DNA from: Pontibacter rufus
Lineage (GTDB): Bacteria; Bacteroidota; Bacteroidia; Cytophagales; Hymenobacteraceae
DNA: 64,000 nucleotides
NCBI RefSeq assembly: GCF_015694705.1
Contig: NZ_JADQDR010000015.1
Location: 36,610-100,609 of the forward strand
Direction of reading: 5' to 3'
Position 1 is the stretch's first letter. Each line of letters opens with the position of its first letter. A program made the translations under genes and the position numbers. Below the pieces are notes generated by a model. That model had not been told where the DNA came from, ran no database searches, and saw only the letters and a program-made list of their open reading frames with translations. This document shows, piece after piece, positions 17,595-26,975 of this stretch.

Positions 17595-19418
17595 TTAAAA
17601 TCTTCTTTTTCGGAATCCTCCTCGGTCACCGCCACGGTCGTTGCGATCACCACCCCGATCACTGCCAAAGCGGTCGCCGCCTCTGTCACTGCCGAACCGC
17701 TCACCTCCGCCACGACGATCTCTGAACGAGCCGCCACCACGGTTGCCGCCGCGGCCCTCGCCGCCGGAACGGTTAAATCCGAAATCGTCGCCGCTGCGTT
17801 CACCACGGCTTTTGCCGCTGTCTGCGCCTTTTTTATCAGATTTCTCCACCACCACCATGCGGCCATCCACTTCTATGCGGCCTACGCTTTTCAGGATTTC
17901 GCTGGTATACTCGGTGGGCACTTCCACAAAACTGAACTTGTCGTACAGGTCGATATCGCCTACTTTGGCAGCGGGGATGTTGCTGTTCTGGCTCAACAGG
18001 TCAATGATATCGCGCGGATGGATGCGGTCTTTTTTGCCGATAGTGATAAACAGGCGGTCCATGCCTTCTTTGGCAGCGGACATGCCTTTTTCCACTTCTG
18101 CCCCCTTCTCTTTCACCTTCGCCTCTTTCATGCTCATTTTGAGCAGCGCAGAAGCTACATCCAGTGGCGTATAGCCATCTGTTTCGTTCACGAAGCGCTC
18201 TATGCGGGCTACGTGCTTGGCCAGATGGCCTTTCTCCAGCACTTCTTTCACTTTATCAAAGAAAAGCGTTGTGCGGATTTCGTTTACATCTTCTAAGGAC
18301 GGCACCTGCTGCAGCACGATTTTAGCTTTCGTGAAGCGCATGATGTCCTTTATCTTATAGCCGTCGGTGCGGTTTCCTACAAACGAGAAGGCTTTGCCTG
18401 ACTTGCCGGCACGTCCTGTGCGGCCAATGCGGTGCACGTAAGATTCTTCGTCCTGCGGCAGGTCGTAGTTGATAACTGCTTCTACATTCTCCACATCCAA
18501 GCCACGGGCAGCTACATCCGTAGCCACCAGTATTTCCAGGGTGCCGTTGCGGAACTTGCCCATCACGTTGGAGCGCTGGTTCTGGTTCATGTCGCCGTGC
18601 AGTCCGTCGGCGAAGTAGCCGCGTGCCTGCAGGTTCGATACCAGTTCGTCCACCATCCGCTTGGTGTTGCAGAAGATAATGCTGGATTTAAGGTTATACA
18701 TGTCCAGCAGGCGCGACAGCACCTCCATTTTCATGCTGCTGCGCACCTCGAAGTATACTTGGTCGATGTTCTCAACCGTCAGCTCCTGGTGCACCACTTT
18801 CACGATAACCGGATCAGTCTGGTACCGCTTGGTCATCTCCATGATAGGCTTGGACATGGTAGCCGAGAAGAAGATGGTCTGGCGATCTTCGGGGATACGC
18901 TCCAGCACATACTCAATGTCTTCGCGGAAGCCCATGTCGAGCATTTCGTCGGCCTCGTCCAGGATGATTTTCTTTACGTTGTCGAGCACCAGGGTGCCGC
19001 GTTCGATATGGTCCATTACGCGGCCCGGCGTGCCGATTACAATCTGCACACCCTGCTTCAGAGCGCGCAGCTGGCGATCGTAAGGCTGGCCGCCATAGAT
19101 AGGCACCACGCTGATACCCGGCTTATACTTGGCCAGCTTCTGGATTTCGCCCGAAACCTGGATAGCCAGTTCGCGGGTGGGGCACAGGATAAGCACCTGC
19201 ACACTGCGGTCGCGCTCGTCTATACCTTCAATGGCGGGAATACCGAAAGCGGCTGTCTTGCCGGTACCGGTCTGGGCCTGGCCGATAATATCACGGCCTT
19301 CCAGCACTACCGGAATAGCCTGTGTCTGAATGGGGGAGGCTTCTTCGAAGCCCATGTCTGCGATCGCTCGCTGTACTTCCGGCGAAAGCGGAAGCTCTTC
19401 AAATCTGATGTTGTTCAT
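17595..19418 (-). CDS. deaD: DEAD-box RNA helicase, DeaD/CsdA type with RGG tail
   Basis: ATP-dependent RNA helicase of about 607 residues, expected to unwind structured RNA in ribosome assembly and mRNA decay, especially in the cold. All core motifs are present: Q-motif (ASPIQTQAIP), AQTGTGKTA, PTRELA, TPGRVMDH, DEAD (ILDEADEMLDMGF), SAT, and HRIGRTGRAG. A DbpA/CsdA RNA-binding domain follows (LFITIGKKDRIHPRDIIDLL to IEVDGRMVVVE). The last 60 or so residues are Gly/Arg/Asp-rich with a repeated FGSDRGGDR unit. The start at 19418 (MNNIRFEELPLS) is preferred over an upstream ATG whose extra ten residues are not protein-like. A long leader precedes it. A second DEAD-box gene lies at 43859. Confidence 0.95.
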   Translation of the reverse strand: MNNIRFEELPLSPEVQRAIADMGFEEASPIQTQAIPVVLEGRDIIGQAQTGTGKTAAFGIPAIEGIDERDRSVQVLILCPTRELAIQVSGEIQKLAKYKPGISVVPIYGGQPYDRQLRALKQGVQIVIGTPGRVMDHIERGTLVLDNVKKIILDEADEMLDMGFREDIEYVLERIPEDRQTIFFSATMSKPIMEMTKRYQTDPVIVKVVHQELTVENIDQVYFEVRSSMKMEVLSRLLDMYNLKSSIIFCNTKRMVDELVSNLQARGYFADGLHGDMNQNQRSNVMGKFRNGTLEILVATDVAARGLDVENVEAVINYDLPQDEESYVHRIGRTGRAGKSGKAFSFVGNRTDGYKIKDIMRFTKAKIVLQQVPSLEDVNEIRTTLFFDKVKEVLEKGHLAKHVARIERFVNETDGYTPLDVASALLKMSMKEAKVKEKGAEVEKGMSAAKEGMDRLFITIGKKDRIHPRDIIDLLSQNSNIPAAKVGDIDLYDKFSFVEVPTEYTSEILKSVGRIEVDGRMVVVEKSDKKGADSGKSRGERSGDDFGFNRSGGEGRGGNRGGGSFRDRRGGGERFGSDRGGDRFGSDRGGDRNDRGGDRGGFRKRRF

Positions 19419-20079
19419 CTGAATACTTAATAAAACTGAATATGACACATCTGGAGGCAGTCCGTCCTTAACCTTTCTCTACGAGAGAGCGACACGAAAA
19501 ACTAAAAAACAACCAGGGTATGCCTACAGATGGATTCTCCAGTTATGCAGCAGTCAGACTGATTCCAAACAGGGCGCAAAATTACGCATAATTAATCAGA
19601 ATAACTATAGGCACTATAATAATCGGGTTGAGCAGCCACTTACTCTGTCAAACGGCCATACTACCTTTATTTAAAAACATTTTACCATTTTATAAAGCAT
19701 TATTCTTATTTAATAACTAACTTAAGTGGTATAATTAAAAAAAATATTGGCAAAAGGTAACTATTAATTTACCGGCACGTTAATGCAGCCAATTCACCCA
19801 TATAAATAACACATTTACCAAGTAATGCGACTATAGAGCGACCTTAAACAGCCACTAAACGTAGAAACGAAAAAATAGCTAATACCTAATATTTAGTATG
19901 CCACGACAGCTTACTCCTAAGCTGCTGGTAAATAATATTTTATAAGCTGCCCCCTCTTCTTTTATCTCTGTTGATGCGTCTGTTACAGGCAAGTTATGAA
20001 ACACGAACCAGCAGCGTTGGCTGCTGCCTTAATGCGAAAATTTGATACAAAATAATCATAACATCCAAACATTCCATTT
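19419..20079. other. Long AT-rich intergenic region between divergent genes
   Basis: 661 bases with no convincing gene, between the minus-strand helicase and a plus-strand hypothetical gene. On the minus strand a TAATTTTGC element (19577-19584) could start helicase transcription with a leader of about 150 bases, a layout common for cold-inducible helicases. The remainder, about 19620-20079, is AT-rich and holds no repeats or RNA I can identify. Confidence 0.5.
19577..19584 (-). promoter_or_regulatory. Possible -7 element of the DeaD-like gene
   Basis: On the minus strand TAATTTTG followed by C matches the TAnnTTTG element. It would give a leader of about 150 bases before the helicase ATG. 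No clear -33 TTTG is seen. Confidence 0.4.
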
Positions 20080-20622
20080 ATGCTGCACTTTTCCAAAATC
20101 TCATCCAAAGGCAAAGACTTTAACCTGATTGCTTCAGGTGCACTGGCTTTCAAGATTCACAACAAGATACTGAAAGACGAATCTTTTACCCTGAACACTA
20201 AAATTAACCGCAATATGCTGCTCAACAGCAGTGTGGCTAAATCGGGCAGCACCGGGCAGAAAAAAGTATTCTTCGTTATTATCTCCGACCTCGACAGGAC
20301 AAATGTAGAATCGCTGTGCCATACGATTGCTGCGGAACGCGCCAAAGGCAGCTACGCCGTGTGCCAGGTTATCCCGATGTATTACAACGAGCCTTCGTTT
20401 AAAGCCCTCAGGTTACTGCGCCAGAATTTTGATGAGGTGATGGAGCTGAACAAATTTAACCTCAGCGATAGCAAAGCTTTGTCGCATGCAGAGCAACAGC
20501 AGTGCCTGATAACAGATTATTCGCTGTCGATGGCCCGCATTATGTACCATGTATGTGTTAACGATTTTGCCTCAAACCAAAGCAAAACAGAACAGCGCGT
20601 TGCAGCGCCTGCTTATGCTTAG
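20080..20622 (+). CDS. Hypothetical protein, 180 residues
   Basis: I do not recognise a family. The protein has no signal peptide and no membrane segment. It is mixed alpha/beta, with a conserved-looking core VFFVIISDLDRTNVESLCHT, then YAVCQVIPMYYNEPSF and LLRQNFDEVMELNKFNL. The C-terminus is Ser/Gln-rich and looks disordered. Base composition and codon use match the neighbours, so it appears to be a resident gene. It stands alone after a 661-base AT-rich region and is followed 150 bases later by a terminator. Confidence 0.65.
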   Translation: MLHFSKISSKGKDFNLIASGALAFKIHNKILKDESFTLNTKINRNMLLNSSVAKSGSTGQKKVFFVIISDLDRTNVESLCHTIAAERAKGSYAVCQVIPMYYNEPSFKALRLLRQNFDEVMELNKFNLSDSKALSHAEQQQCLITDYSLSMARIMYHVCVNDFASNQSKTEQRVAAPAYA

Positions 20623-20770
20623 ATGTATACTTGCAGATTAGTAGAGAAGTTAGCGGACAAAAAGTAAAAGACTTAAAGTATATAGGTTATTGTAAATGAT
20701 TATCTTATACTTTGCCCTTCCTTTACACTTCATTGATTTTCCCTGATATTTTACAACAGTAATTTTATAG

Positions 20771-20798
20771 ATCCCCGCTATTGTTTTATGGCGGGGAT
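20771..20798 (+). terminator. Terminator-like hairpin after the hypothetical gene
   Basis: Stem ATCCCCGCTA with TGGCGGGGAT (one G-U pair), 8-base loop, followed by a T-rich tract. It lies about 150 bases downstream of the stop codon and about 100 bases before the AddA-like gene. Confidence 0.75.
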
Positions 20799-20899
20799 TT
20801 TATTTTAAGCCTTTACAGAAGCTGTGGCTCAATTCTTTTGTAGTCGGGTTTGGCTTTAGGCATACATTCGCTGTATCTTTAAGTATAGATACCTTACTT

Positions 20900-23800
20900 A
20901 TGCCATCTGTTTTTAAAATATATTCTTCCTCGGCCGGTTCCGGCAAAACATACCATCTCACCAAAGAATACCTGAAGCTGGCGCTGCACACCGCCGATCC
21001 GGATTATTACCGTTCGATACTGGCCATCACGTTTACCAATGATGCCGCCGCCGAAATGAAGGAACGCATACTTGGCGCCTTGCGTGGTTTTAACGATCCG
21101 AATCTGTCGGAAAATGCCGGGGAGAAGAGCGAGGAACTGTTACAAAGTATAACGACAGATTTGCAGGAAGAATACCCGGCGGAAAACCTGGATGTGGCAG
21201 AAGTACGAAGAAGAGCGGGTAAGCTGTTCGGCCAGATACTCTATAATTACAGTGATTTCTCGGTCAGCACCATCGACAGCTTCGTGAACAAGATTGTGCA
21301 GGCTTTTACGCGCGAGCTCAACATTCCCCACAACTTTGAGGTAGATCTGGATTCGCAGACGCTGGTAGACACGGCTGTGCAGTTGCTGCTCGACAAGGTA
21401 AGCAACAGCAAAGGCGACCTGCTCTCGGAAACGCTGGAACAGTATGCCCTGGAAAAAGCACGCGAAGGCCGCAGCTGGAACAGCCTGCCCGCCGACCTCT
21501 CCGATTTCGCCAAAAACCTGCTGAACGAGCAGGTATACGAAGCCGTAACCGATCTGCAGGGCCTGACGCTGGAAGATTTCAGAACGATAAGAGGTCAGTT
21601 GCTGGACACAAAGCAGAAAATTGAAGAAGCCATTGCAGAAGCGGCCGGTCAGGCGTTGGCAATTATAAACAGTGCCGGCGTTTCGCCGGATGATCTGTTT
21701 CGGGGCAAGACCGGCATCTATAGTTACTTCAGCACCTGGATCCGGACGATAGATCTGAACTACGGCAACAGCTTTGCCCGCACCACTGTAACGGAGGATA
21801 AATGGTATGGCGGCAAAGCCAACACAGCCGCTAAAAGCCAGATAGATGATATAAAATCAGAACTCACCGAGCTGTATTTCCACATCGAGGATATCAAAGA
21901 AAAATTTGCCGGCACTTCCACGCTCATTAACGCTGTTGTGCCGCACCTCTATAAAGTATCGGTGCTGAACGAGCTGGAAAAATGCCTGCAGGAAATTAAA
22001 CGCGACAAGAACACGGTACACATTTCGGAGTTTAACAAGCGTATTATTGATATTGTGCTGCAGGAGCCGGTGCCGTTTATTTATGAGCGGTTGGGTGAGA
22101 AGTATAACCACATCCTGATTGATGAGTTTCAGGACACCTCGGTGCTGCAATGGAACAACCTGCTGCCGCTGGTGGACAATGCACTGGCTTCGGGGCACTT
22201 CAGCATGGTGGTGGGCGATGCCAAACAGGCAATTTACAGATGGCGCGGCGGTGAGATGGAGCAGATCCTGCATCTCTACAAGAAAAACACAGAACGCCTG
22301 TACCAGAACTGCAGGCACAGCAACATGATCCGCGAAAGGTATGAATCGGTGGATCACGCGCTGCTGCCGGATGAACTGAATACCAACTTCCGCAGCCGCG
22401 CCGAAATCATCGGTTTCAACAACGAGTTATTTACTTTCATCAGCAAGGCGCACGAAGCTTTTGGGATGTTCGCGTCGATTTACGATGAAAAATTTACGCA
22501 GAAAGTACCGGAAGGCAGTGATAAAAGCGGCGGTCATATCCAAATCATGTTCACGCACCCCGATGACTCCAACTACAAGTATAATTTGGATGGCTGCACC
22601 CGCACCGACGAATTGTACGACAGCTACACCCGTCCCGAAATCCTGAGCTACGACGAAAGTATGCTGAACATGGTGCTGCAACTCGTAAACCATGGCCTGG
22701 CAGAAGGCTATACGTTGAAGGACATGGCCATACTTTGCCGCACCAACGCCAAAAGCAAGCTCATCGCCAACTTCCTGAAAGAGCGGCGGTTCGACATTAT
22801 TTCGCAGGATTCGCTTTCGCTGCAGTTTGCCGAGGTTATCAACCTGCTTATTGCCCTGTTCCGTGTGATTAACCGCCCGAACGATACCCTGGCCAAATCG
22901 GAGGCTTTATACTTAATCTGTGCCGTGGCGCTGGAAACCATTCCGGATACAGGTATGACGCAGCGCATTGCCGAAATAGCCAATACCCCTGATCCGCAGG
23001 CATTTTATGACCAGCTGCGCACCTTTGGCTTTGATGTGAAAGAGCGCGAAACCGGCAACCTGTCTATTTACGAACTGACCGAGCAACTGATCCGCACCTT
23101 CGACCTGCTAGGCAAAAATAACGAGTGCGAATACCTGTTCCGTTTTCTGGATCTGGTGCTGGAGTATAGCCTGAAAAACAGCAACAACCTGAATAATTTC
23201 CTGGGCTACTGGGAAGTGCAGAAAGAAAAGCTAAGTATAAACACGCCCAAAAACCGCAACGCCATCACCATCACCAGCATCCATAAAGCAAAAGGGCTAG
23301 CCTACCCTATCGTCATCATTCCATTTGCCGACTGGAGTACCGAGCCGATGACGCGCGCGCTGATGTGGAGCCAGCTGCCGGAAGAAGTGAGCGTAACAGG
23401 CAAGCTGCGCAGCGTGGCAGTTAACATAAGTTCTAAACTAGAGACAACCGTTCTGGGCAGCCAGTACAGCACCGAAATCGAAAAGACATTTATCGAGAAC
23501 CTGAACATGCTCTACGTGGCCCTTACCCGCCCCATTGACCGGCTCTACCTCATCGGCAACAGCAAAGATTTACTGGATGACCGGAAAGCAGCCAAAGCGC
23601 TGGAGGGCAATGCCAGAAACGTGAGCCATTTGCTTTACCGCTTCCTGGTGCATAAAGAAATGTGGCAGCCGGGCCGGTTTTGTTATCAGCTGCACAAAGG
23701 TGGTGTCCGGCAGCATCATACGGAACTTGCTTCAGATAAAACATACTTGCTGGATCACCTGGTGACAACCGACTGGGCGCAACGGCTGCAACTGAAACAG

Positions 23801-24301
23801 CATGCCAACAACGTCTTCGATTTTGAAACGCAGACCAGGCAGCGGGCCGTGAACAAGAAGCTGCACTATGCGTTGTCGCGCGTGATTACGGCCCCGCAGC
23901 TGGACGATGTACTGCGCCGGATGGTAAATGAAGGCATCATCAGTGAACGCGAAAAACCGGCTTTGCATGCACGCCTGCAAGAGGTTATAAAGCACCCGAA
24001 GCTGCAGCGCTATTTCTCTGACAGGGTAATCGTGGAGCACGAAAAAGAACTCCTGGATGCCCGCGCCTACCTCTACAAACCAGACCGCGTGGTATTCGAC
24101 GGAGAACAGGTGGTGTTAATTGAATTCAAGCTGCCACCGCCACAACCCGAACATCGTTACAAGCTGGATCACTACGCTGTGCGCTTTAAACAACTGGGCT
24201 ACGAAAAAGTAAAATGTATACTTTATTATTTCGATACGGAAGAAGTGCTGGAGTGGCGCTACGGCGGCAAAAGTATGCAGATGGGATTGGGGTTTGCTTA
24301 A
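20900..24301 (+). CDS. UvrD/AddA-like helicase-nuclease subunit
   Basis: 1133-residue superfamily 1 helicase with a C-terminal nuclease domain, the Bacteroidota counterpart of AddA/RecB. It should process double-strand DNA ends for RecA-dependent repair. Motifs: Walker A SSAGSGKT (residues 10-17), TFTNDAAAEMKERI (motif Ia), HILIDEFQDTSVLQW (motif II), GDAKQAIYRWRGG (motif III), TITSIHKAKGLAYPIVI (motif V region) and MLYVALTRPIDRLYLIG (motif VI). The C-terminus has a PD-(D/E)XK-like site: the Asp in VVFDGEQ, then LIEFKLPPP and YKLDHYAVRFKQLGY. Its partner, the AddB-like subunit, is usually adjacent but here begins 2.9 kb downstream at 27214. Confidence 0.92.
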   Translation: MPSVFKIYSSSAGSGKTYHLTKEYLKLALHTADPDYYRSILAITFTNDAAAEMKERILGALRGFNDPNLSENAGEKSEELLQSITTDLQEEYPAENLDVAEVRRRAGKLFGQILYNYSDFSVSTIDSFVNKIVQAFTRELNIPHNFEVDLDSQTLVDTAVQLLLDKVSNSKGDLLSETLEQYALEKAREGRSWNSLPADLSDFAKNLLNEQVYEAVTDLQGLTLEDFRTIRGQLLDTKQKIEEAIAEAAGQALAIINSAGVSPDDLFRGKTGIYSYFSTWIRTIDLNYGNSFARTTVTEDKWYGGKANTAAKSQIDDIKSELTELYFHIEDIKEKFAGTSTLINAVVPHLYKVSVLNELEKCLQEIKRDKNTVHISEFNKRIIDIVLQEPVPFIYERLGEKYNHILIDEFQDTSVLQWNNLLPLVDNALASGHFSMVVGDAKQAIYRWRGGEMEQILHLYKKNTERLYQNCRHSNMIRERYESVDHALLPDELNTNFRSRAEIIGFNNELFTFISKAHEAFGMFASIYDEKFTQKVPEGSDKSGGHIQIMFTHPDDSNYKYNLDGCTRTDELYDSYTRPEILSYDESMLNMVLQLVNHGLAEGYTLKDMAILCRTNAKSKLIANFLKERRFDIISQDSLSLQFAEVINLLIALFRVINRPNDTLAKSEALYLICAVALETIPDTGMTQRIAEIANTPDPQAFYDQLRTFGFDVKERETGNLSIYELTEQLIRTFDLLGKNNECEYLFRFLDLVLEYSLKNSNNLNNFLGYWEVQKEKLSINTPKNRNAITITSIHKAKGLAYPIVIIPFADWSTEPMTRALMWSQLPEEVSVTGKLRSVAVNISSKLETTVLGSQYSTEIEKTFIENLNMLYVALTRPIDRLYLIGNSKDLLDDRKAAKALEGNARNVSHLLYRFLVHKEMWQPGRFCYQLHKGGVRQHHTELASDKTYLLDHLVTTDWAQRLQLKQHANNVFDFETQTRQRAVNKKLHYALSRVITAPQLDDVLRRMVNEGIISEREKPALHARLQEVIKHPKLQRYFSDRVIVEHEKELLDARAYLYKPDRVVFDGEQVVLIEFKLPPPQPEHRYKLDHYAVRFKQLGYEKVKCILYYFDTEEVLEWRYGGKSMQMGLGFA

Positions 24302-24509
24302 CTCTTGTTGTGATTGTATTTAAAGACTTTATACCTGCTCCTTTAAAAGCAATCGTGCAAATTGTTGCTTATCTATAAAGTATGCACCTTTTTGGTACTG
24401 CCAGCGCCTTCAAATAATGCCGTTTTATAAATTATTCCTAACATCTCCGGTTTATTCGGGTATAAATAATTTATACTTAATGTTTTATCATATTCTAAAC
24501 GTATTAACT

Positions 24510-25061
24510 ATGAAGAAAACCGGCTTTTTAAAAAGGACGCTACATTTAAATCAGCTTGCATGTGCATTGCTCCTGAGCTTTTTTGTTGCTGGCTGTAACC
24601 AGAATCAAACAGACGCAACAGAGGCGGATACGGCAGATGCGATCACCGAAACCACTGAGCTTGATGAAGCAGCCGAAACACCATCTGATATGACAGCTGT
24701 GAGTCTGGAAACCCGGACAAAAGAGGGATTGGGTGAATATTTAACCGATGCCGACGGGCGCAGTCTCTATATTTTTATGGCTGATTCACCAAATACCAGC
24801 ACCTGCTCCGGTGATTGTGCAACGGCATGGCCTCCCCTCGTGTCGGATGGAACACCAACTGCGGCGGCAGGTTTGGATGCGGCCCTTATCGGCACGATAG
24901 AGCGCAGCGATGGCACAACCCAGGTAACGTACAATGGCTGGCCGCTGTATTATTTTGTTAAAGACCAGGCAGAAGGGGAAACAACCGGGCAAGACATTGA
25001 AGCCATGGGCGCAGAATGGTACCTGATTTCACCTGCCGGAAATAAAGTTGAAGGAGAATAG
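24510..25061 (+). CDS. Secreted-repeat lipoprotein (COG4315/Lipoprotein_15 type)
   Basis: 183 residues from the ATG at 24510, chosen because it opens directly into a lipoprotein signal (MKKTGFLKRTLHLNQ, lipobox VAGC). An upstream in-frame ATG at 24417 gives no signal. After an acidic, Thr/Glu-rich linker come two repeats of the secreted-repeat family. They are recognised by GRSLYIFMADSPNTSTCSGDCATAWPP (with a Cys pair) and by YNGWPLYYFVKDQAEGETTGQ. Members are surface lipoproteins of unknown function, sometimes near redox or electron-transfer genes. It is one of three genes separating the AddA-like and AddB-like genes. A terminator follows at 25108. Confidence 0.85.
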   Translation: MKKTGFLKRTLHLNQLACALLLSFFVAGCNQNQTDATEADTADAITETTELDEAAETPSDMTAVSLETRTKEGLGEYLTDADGRSLYIFMADSPNTSTCSGDCATAWPPLVSDGTPTAAAGLDAALIGTIERSDGTTQVTYNGWPLYYFVKDQAEGETTGQDIEAMGAEWYLISPAGNKVEGE

Positions 25062-25107
25062 CATAAAGCCATCACCACTGTACTGATTTCCGAAAATTAC
25101 TTTATCT

Positions 25108-25138
25108 AAAAACCCCAGCCTTAGTAGCCGGGGTTTTT
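25108..25138 (+). terminator. Terminator of the secreted-repeat lipoprotein gene
   Basis: Stem AAAAACCCC with GGGGTTTTT, 13-base loop, ending in five T, 47 bases after the stop codon. Confidence 0.85.
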
Positions 25139-25246
25139 ACATGTAACATGCATGTCCTGATGCCTGCGCCCTGATAGTTTATACAAAAATCGTGATACGT
25201 GTGTCACTTTATACTAAATTGAAATAAAGGAGACGTAAGCATGTCT

Positions 25247-25278
25247 AAACCCGGCAGGTTTTAAAACCTGCCGGGTTT
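25247..25278. terminator. Loopless palindrome, likely terminator of the esterase gene
   Basis: A perfect 32-base palindrome (16-base arms, core CCCGGCAGGTTTT/AAAACCTGCCGGG). It lies between two convergent genes, 67 bases past the esterase stop codon on the minus strand. It could serve both strands. Confidence 0.7.
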
Positions 25279-25344
25279 GTTGCGCCACTATTCCAGCAAA
25301 CCTATCATAAACAAGTATATCTTTTCAAATCAATCCGGTATTAT

Positions 25345-26205
25345 TTAAAACTGGTGAAACCCTTTCGACACAAATTCCAGCACTTCCGGCAAGGCGCTTC
25401 GCCAGTACGTCCAGGTATGGCCGCCATCCCGCACGCGGTACTCATGTGGTATTTCCTGTTTGCGCATGGCAATGTGCGCCAGTGCATTCCCTTCATACAA
25501 AAAGTCGTCATCGCCGCAATCAATATACCAGCGTACTGCTTTTTTCTGGTCTTCAGGCATGCTGTTTATCAAAGACAAAGCATTATGGCGGTTATAGTAA
25601 GCTGTCAGATCCGCATCCGGCTCAGATGGATTTTCCTTTGCGAAACGGGCTTTCGCTTCTTCAAGCGACAAAGGGCCTACATAAGCGCTCAGCGGGCAGG
25701 CGGCAGAAAACAACTCGGGGTGATGCAGCGCATACATAAAGCTGCCGCCACCACCCATCGATAAGCCGGCAACCGCCCGGAAGCGCTTGTCAGTCTTGGC
25801 CCGGTAGTTCTTCTCAATGTATGGCATTAACTCCTGGAAGAAGAAATCTTCGTACCGCCATTTACCCGAAACATCATTAAAATAGCCTTTCTGCCCTGTA
25901 TCCGCATCGGGCATCACAATGATCATGGGCGTGGCTTTACCCTCTTTGATTGCTTCATCCGTGATGCGCAACACCTCGCCGAATTGTACCCAGCCGGTTT
26001 GATCGTCCCCGCTGCCATGCAGCAGGTAAAGCACAGGGTAAGTCCTTTTGGAAGTATCGTAATCAGGCGGCAGGTAAATGGCGTACTTCCTGTCCATTTT
26101 CAGTATTTTACTTTTCAGCGACAGGTTTTCCATCACCTTACCCGTTTGTGCCATCAGTAAGGTGGACGTTGCCAGAAACAGCACCAGGAGCGAAATTTTT
26201 TTCAT
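25345..26205 (-). CDS. Secreted esterase, Fes/feruloyl-esterase-like alpha/beta hydrolase
   Basis: 286 residues with an N-terminal signal peptide (MKKISLLVLFLATSTLLMAQ), so exported to the periplasm or beyond. It is an alpha/beta hydrolase of the putative esterase (PF00756) group, as in feruloyl and acetyl-xylan esterases. YPVLYLLHGSGDD forms the oxyanion region, GLSMGGGGSFMYAL carries the nucleophile Ser, CGDDDFLYEGN the acidic residue and RDGGHTWTYWRSALPE the His. The natural ester substrate cannot be told. It is convergent with the secreted-repeat lipoprotein gene. Its presence contributes to the split of the addAB-like pair. Confidence 0.9.
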   Translation of the reverse strand: MKKISLLVLFLATSTLLMAQTGKVMENLSLKSKILKMDRKYAIYLPPDYDTSKRTYPVLYLLHGSGDDQTGWVQFGEVLRITDEAIKEGKATPMIIVMPDADTGQKGYFNDVSGKWRYEDFFFQELMPYIEKNYRAKTDKRFRAVAGLSMGGGGSFMYALHHPELFSAACPLSAYVGPLSLEEAKARFAKENPSEPDADLTAYYNRHNALSLINSMPEDQKKAVRWYIDCGDDDFLYEGNALAHIAMRKQEIPHEYRVRDGGHTWTYWRSALPEVLEFVSKGFHQF

Positions 26206-26546
26206 ATGCAGATGTTTGGTTTAGCAGTTAAGTAGATAGTGTAAAAGAATGACGCCTTAACATTTATCAAATATGTCATCCTGAAAGGATCTTGTGCATG
26301 AAAAGTAGGTAAAGTACAAGATCCTTTCAGGATGACAGAATGCAAAAAAGCCGCTTTGTTATTTAGCCTTTCCGCTATCCAGACGGAATAATACACAAAT
26401 CTGAGATAAGTATAAAGAACTTCATACAAAAGCTTGCCATGCGCAGCCTCCTGAAGTTACAGCAGGATAAATTGATGGAGGTATGGCAATAAAAACAAAG
26501 GCTTGTGTTAACTTAGCTACAAATGTCGGGCAACAAGAGCCATACT
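26206..26546. other. Intergenic region containing an inverted repeat
   Basis: About 340 bases between the divergent esterase and VOC genes. It contains the 22-base inverted repeat listed separately and one AAGTATA heptamer near 26408. No gene is seen. Confidence 0.5.
26274..26337. repeat. Perfect 22-base inverted repeat, REP-like
   Basis: Arms 26274-26295 and 26316-26337 are exact reverse complements (core ATCCTGAAAGGATCTTGT) around a 20-base spacer. It lies between divergent genes and has no T-run, so it is not a terminator. Dispersed repeats with a similar CATCCTGAAAGGATC core are, to my recollection, common in Bacteroidota genomes. Confidence 0.75.
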
Positions 26547-26975
26547 ATGGAACAACGCATTACACTTATTACTTTAGGGGTTAAGAACCTGCAGCGGTCT
26601 AAAGAGTTTTACCAGAAAGTGCTTGGCTGGCAACCGCTGGCAAGCAGCACCGAAGGGATTGTCTTCTTCCAGCTGAACGGCATCCAGCTGGCCCTGTTTC
26701 CGCAGGAATCGCTGGCAGATGATGCGGGCGTACCTGCCGATGGCAAAGGTTTCCGGGGCTTCTCCCTGGCGCATAATCTTGGTTCCGAGAAGGAAGTAGA
26801 TGAACTGGTGGCAGCCCTGGAGGAGAAAGGCGCCCGCGTGCTCAAGCAACCCGAAAAAGTATTCTGGGGCGGCTATAGTGGCTACATCGCCGACCCGGAT
26901 GATAACCTCTGGGAAATAGCCTACAACCCTTTTCTGCAACCAGACAACAGCCCGGCAACCAGCAGCATTCACTAG
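26547..26975 (+). CDS. VOC family protein (glyoxalase/bleomycin-resistance fold)
   Basis: 142 residues from Met at 26547 (MEQRITLITLGVKNL). An upstream ATG at 26523 adds eight residues not typical of the family. The fold is the vicinal oxygen chelate type: ITLGVKNLQRSKEFYQKVLGW at the first strand-helix, GIVFFQLNGIQLALFP, then ALEEKGARVLKQPEKVFWGGYSGYIADPDDNLWEIAYNP at the C-terminus. These proteins may be lyases, dioxygenases or resistance proteins; the substrate here is unknown. Many members with the GYIADPDDN ending are uncharacterised. It is monocistronic and followed by a 238-base region with inverted repeats. Confidence 0.88.
   Translation: MEQRITLITLGVKNLQRSKEFYQKVLGWQPLASSTEGIVFFQLNGIQLALFPQESLADDAGVPADGKGFRGFSLAHNLGSEKEVDELVAALEEKGARVLKQPEKVFWGGYSGYIADPDDNLWEIAYNPFLQPDNSPATSSIH

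Noticed and set aside
18432..19430. 332-codon open frame on the plus strand
   Set aside because: Antisense to the DeaD-like helicase gene, whose motifs are complete; the shadow product is His-rich and not protein-like.
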